From contig SKOL01000125.1 in assembly GCA_007120055.1 (NCBI GenBank), positions 1 to 6,118 of the forward strand: 6,118 nucleotides of DNA. The letters run 5' to 3'. Of the stretch, positions 6,061 through 6,118 are shown one piece after another. Source of the stretch: Anaerobacillus sp. (GTDB lineage Bacteria; Bacillota; Bacilli; Bacillales_H; Anaerobacillaceae). Below the pieces are notes generated by a model. The model saw only the letters and a list, made by a program, of their open reading frames with translations, was not told the origin of the DNA and searched no databases. Every line of letters starts with the position of its first letter. The stretch's first letter is position 1. The translations under genes were made by a program, and so were the position numbers.

Positions 6061-6118
6061 TGATTGTCTCTGAAAGTAAAAGGCATGACGAGCTTTTTGA
6101 AAAAGCTTATTCGAAAAC
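6060..6118 (+). CDS. Start of a downstream operon gene, cut by the window edge (possibly the Fe-S partner)
   Basis: An ATG at 6060-6062 shares its A with the glcD stop codon, and AAGGTGG (6043-6049) lies 10 bp upstream. The frame is open to the edge: 19 codons beginning MIVSESKRHDELFEKAY. The charged, probably helical start fits the N-terminus of a GlcF-like (Fe-S)-binding subunit, which commonly follows glcD and begins with a short helix before its first Cys cluster. No cysteine is reached within the window, so the identity is inference from context. A GlcE-like or unrelated protein is also possible. Confidence 0.6.
   Translation, partial: MIVSESKRHDELFEKAYSK

Noticed and set aside
5646..6086. 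146-aa antisense open frame opposite the glcD-like gene
   Set aside because: It lies opposite a clear, motif-rich flavoprotein gene. No ribosome binding site or recognisable domain was seen; the same applies to the antisense frames at 5037-5417 and 5442-5642.

Overview
The window looks like chromosome of a low-GC Gram-positive bacterium, most likely a member of the Bacillaceae. The evidence is the AT-rich intergenic DNA, strong G-rich Shine-Dalgarno sequences, a TTG start codon, a consensus-quality CcpA (cre) site, and a GlcD-type protein of the length usual in Bacillus. Genus cannot be fixed from the sequence alone.

Layout. Positions 1-293 hold no gene I can support, only dyad-rich AT sequence and the terminator of the next gene. 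Positions 294-995 (minus) encode a FadR-subfamily GntR regulator. Positions 1181-2554 (minus) encode an ESS/GltS-family membrane transporter that starts at TTG and has its own intrinsic terminator at about 1131-1170. A 278-bp divergent control region (2555-2832) separates it from a plus-strand operon. That operon contains an alpha/beta-hydrolase-fold protein (2833-3762), a DUF6282-type putative metal-dependent hydrolase (3763-4641), a GlcD-like FAD-linked 2-hydroxyacid oxidase subunit (4660-6060), and the first 19 codons of a further gene that overlaps glcD by one base and runs off the right edge.

How the genes may work together (inference). The transporter would import a carboxylate. The hydrolase-fold and DUF6282 proteins would process it, and the GlcD-type flavoprotein, perhaps with an Fe-S partner encoded next, would oxidise a 2-hydroxyacid intermediate. 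The GntR/FCD protein would sense the substrate or an intermediate. I do not recognise this combination as a characterised pathway, and the substrate is unknown.

Control. A 15-bp sequence, TACTTGTATTATAAC, occurs exactly twice: over the gntR promoter and over the putative hydrolase promoter. A 12/15 version lies over the transporter promoter. In all three cases it covers the -10/+1 region. These are strong candidates for the local regulator's operators. A consensus cre site immediately downstream of the transporter start point suggests carbon catabolite repression as well. The most unusual protein feature is the hydrolase nucleophile elbow, which reads G-W-G-M-G, with Gly113 where the catalytic Ser is expected, while the candidate Asp and His are kept.
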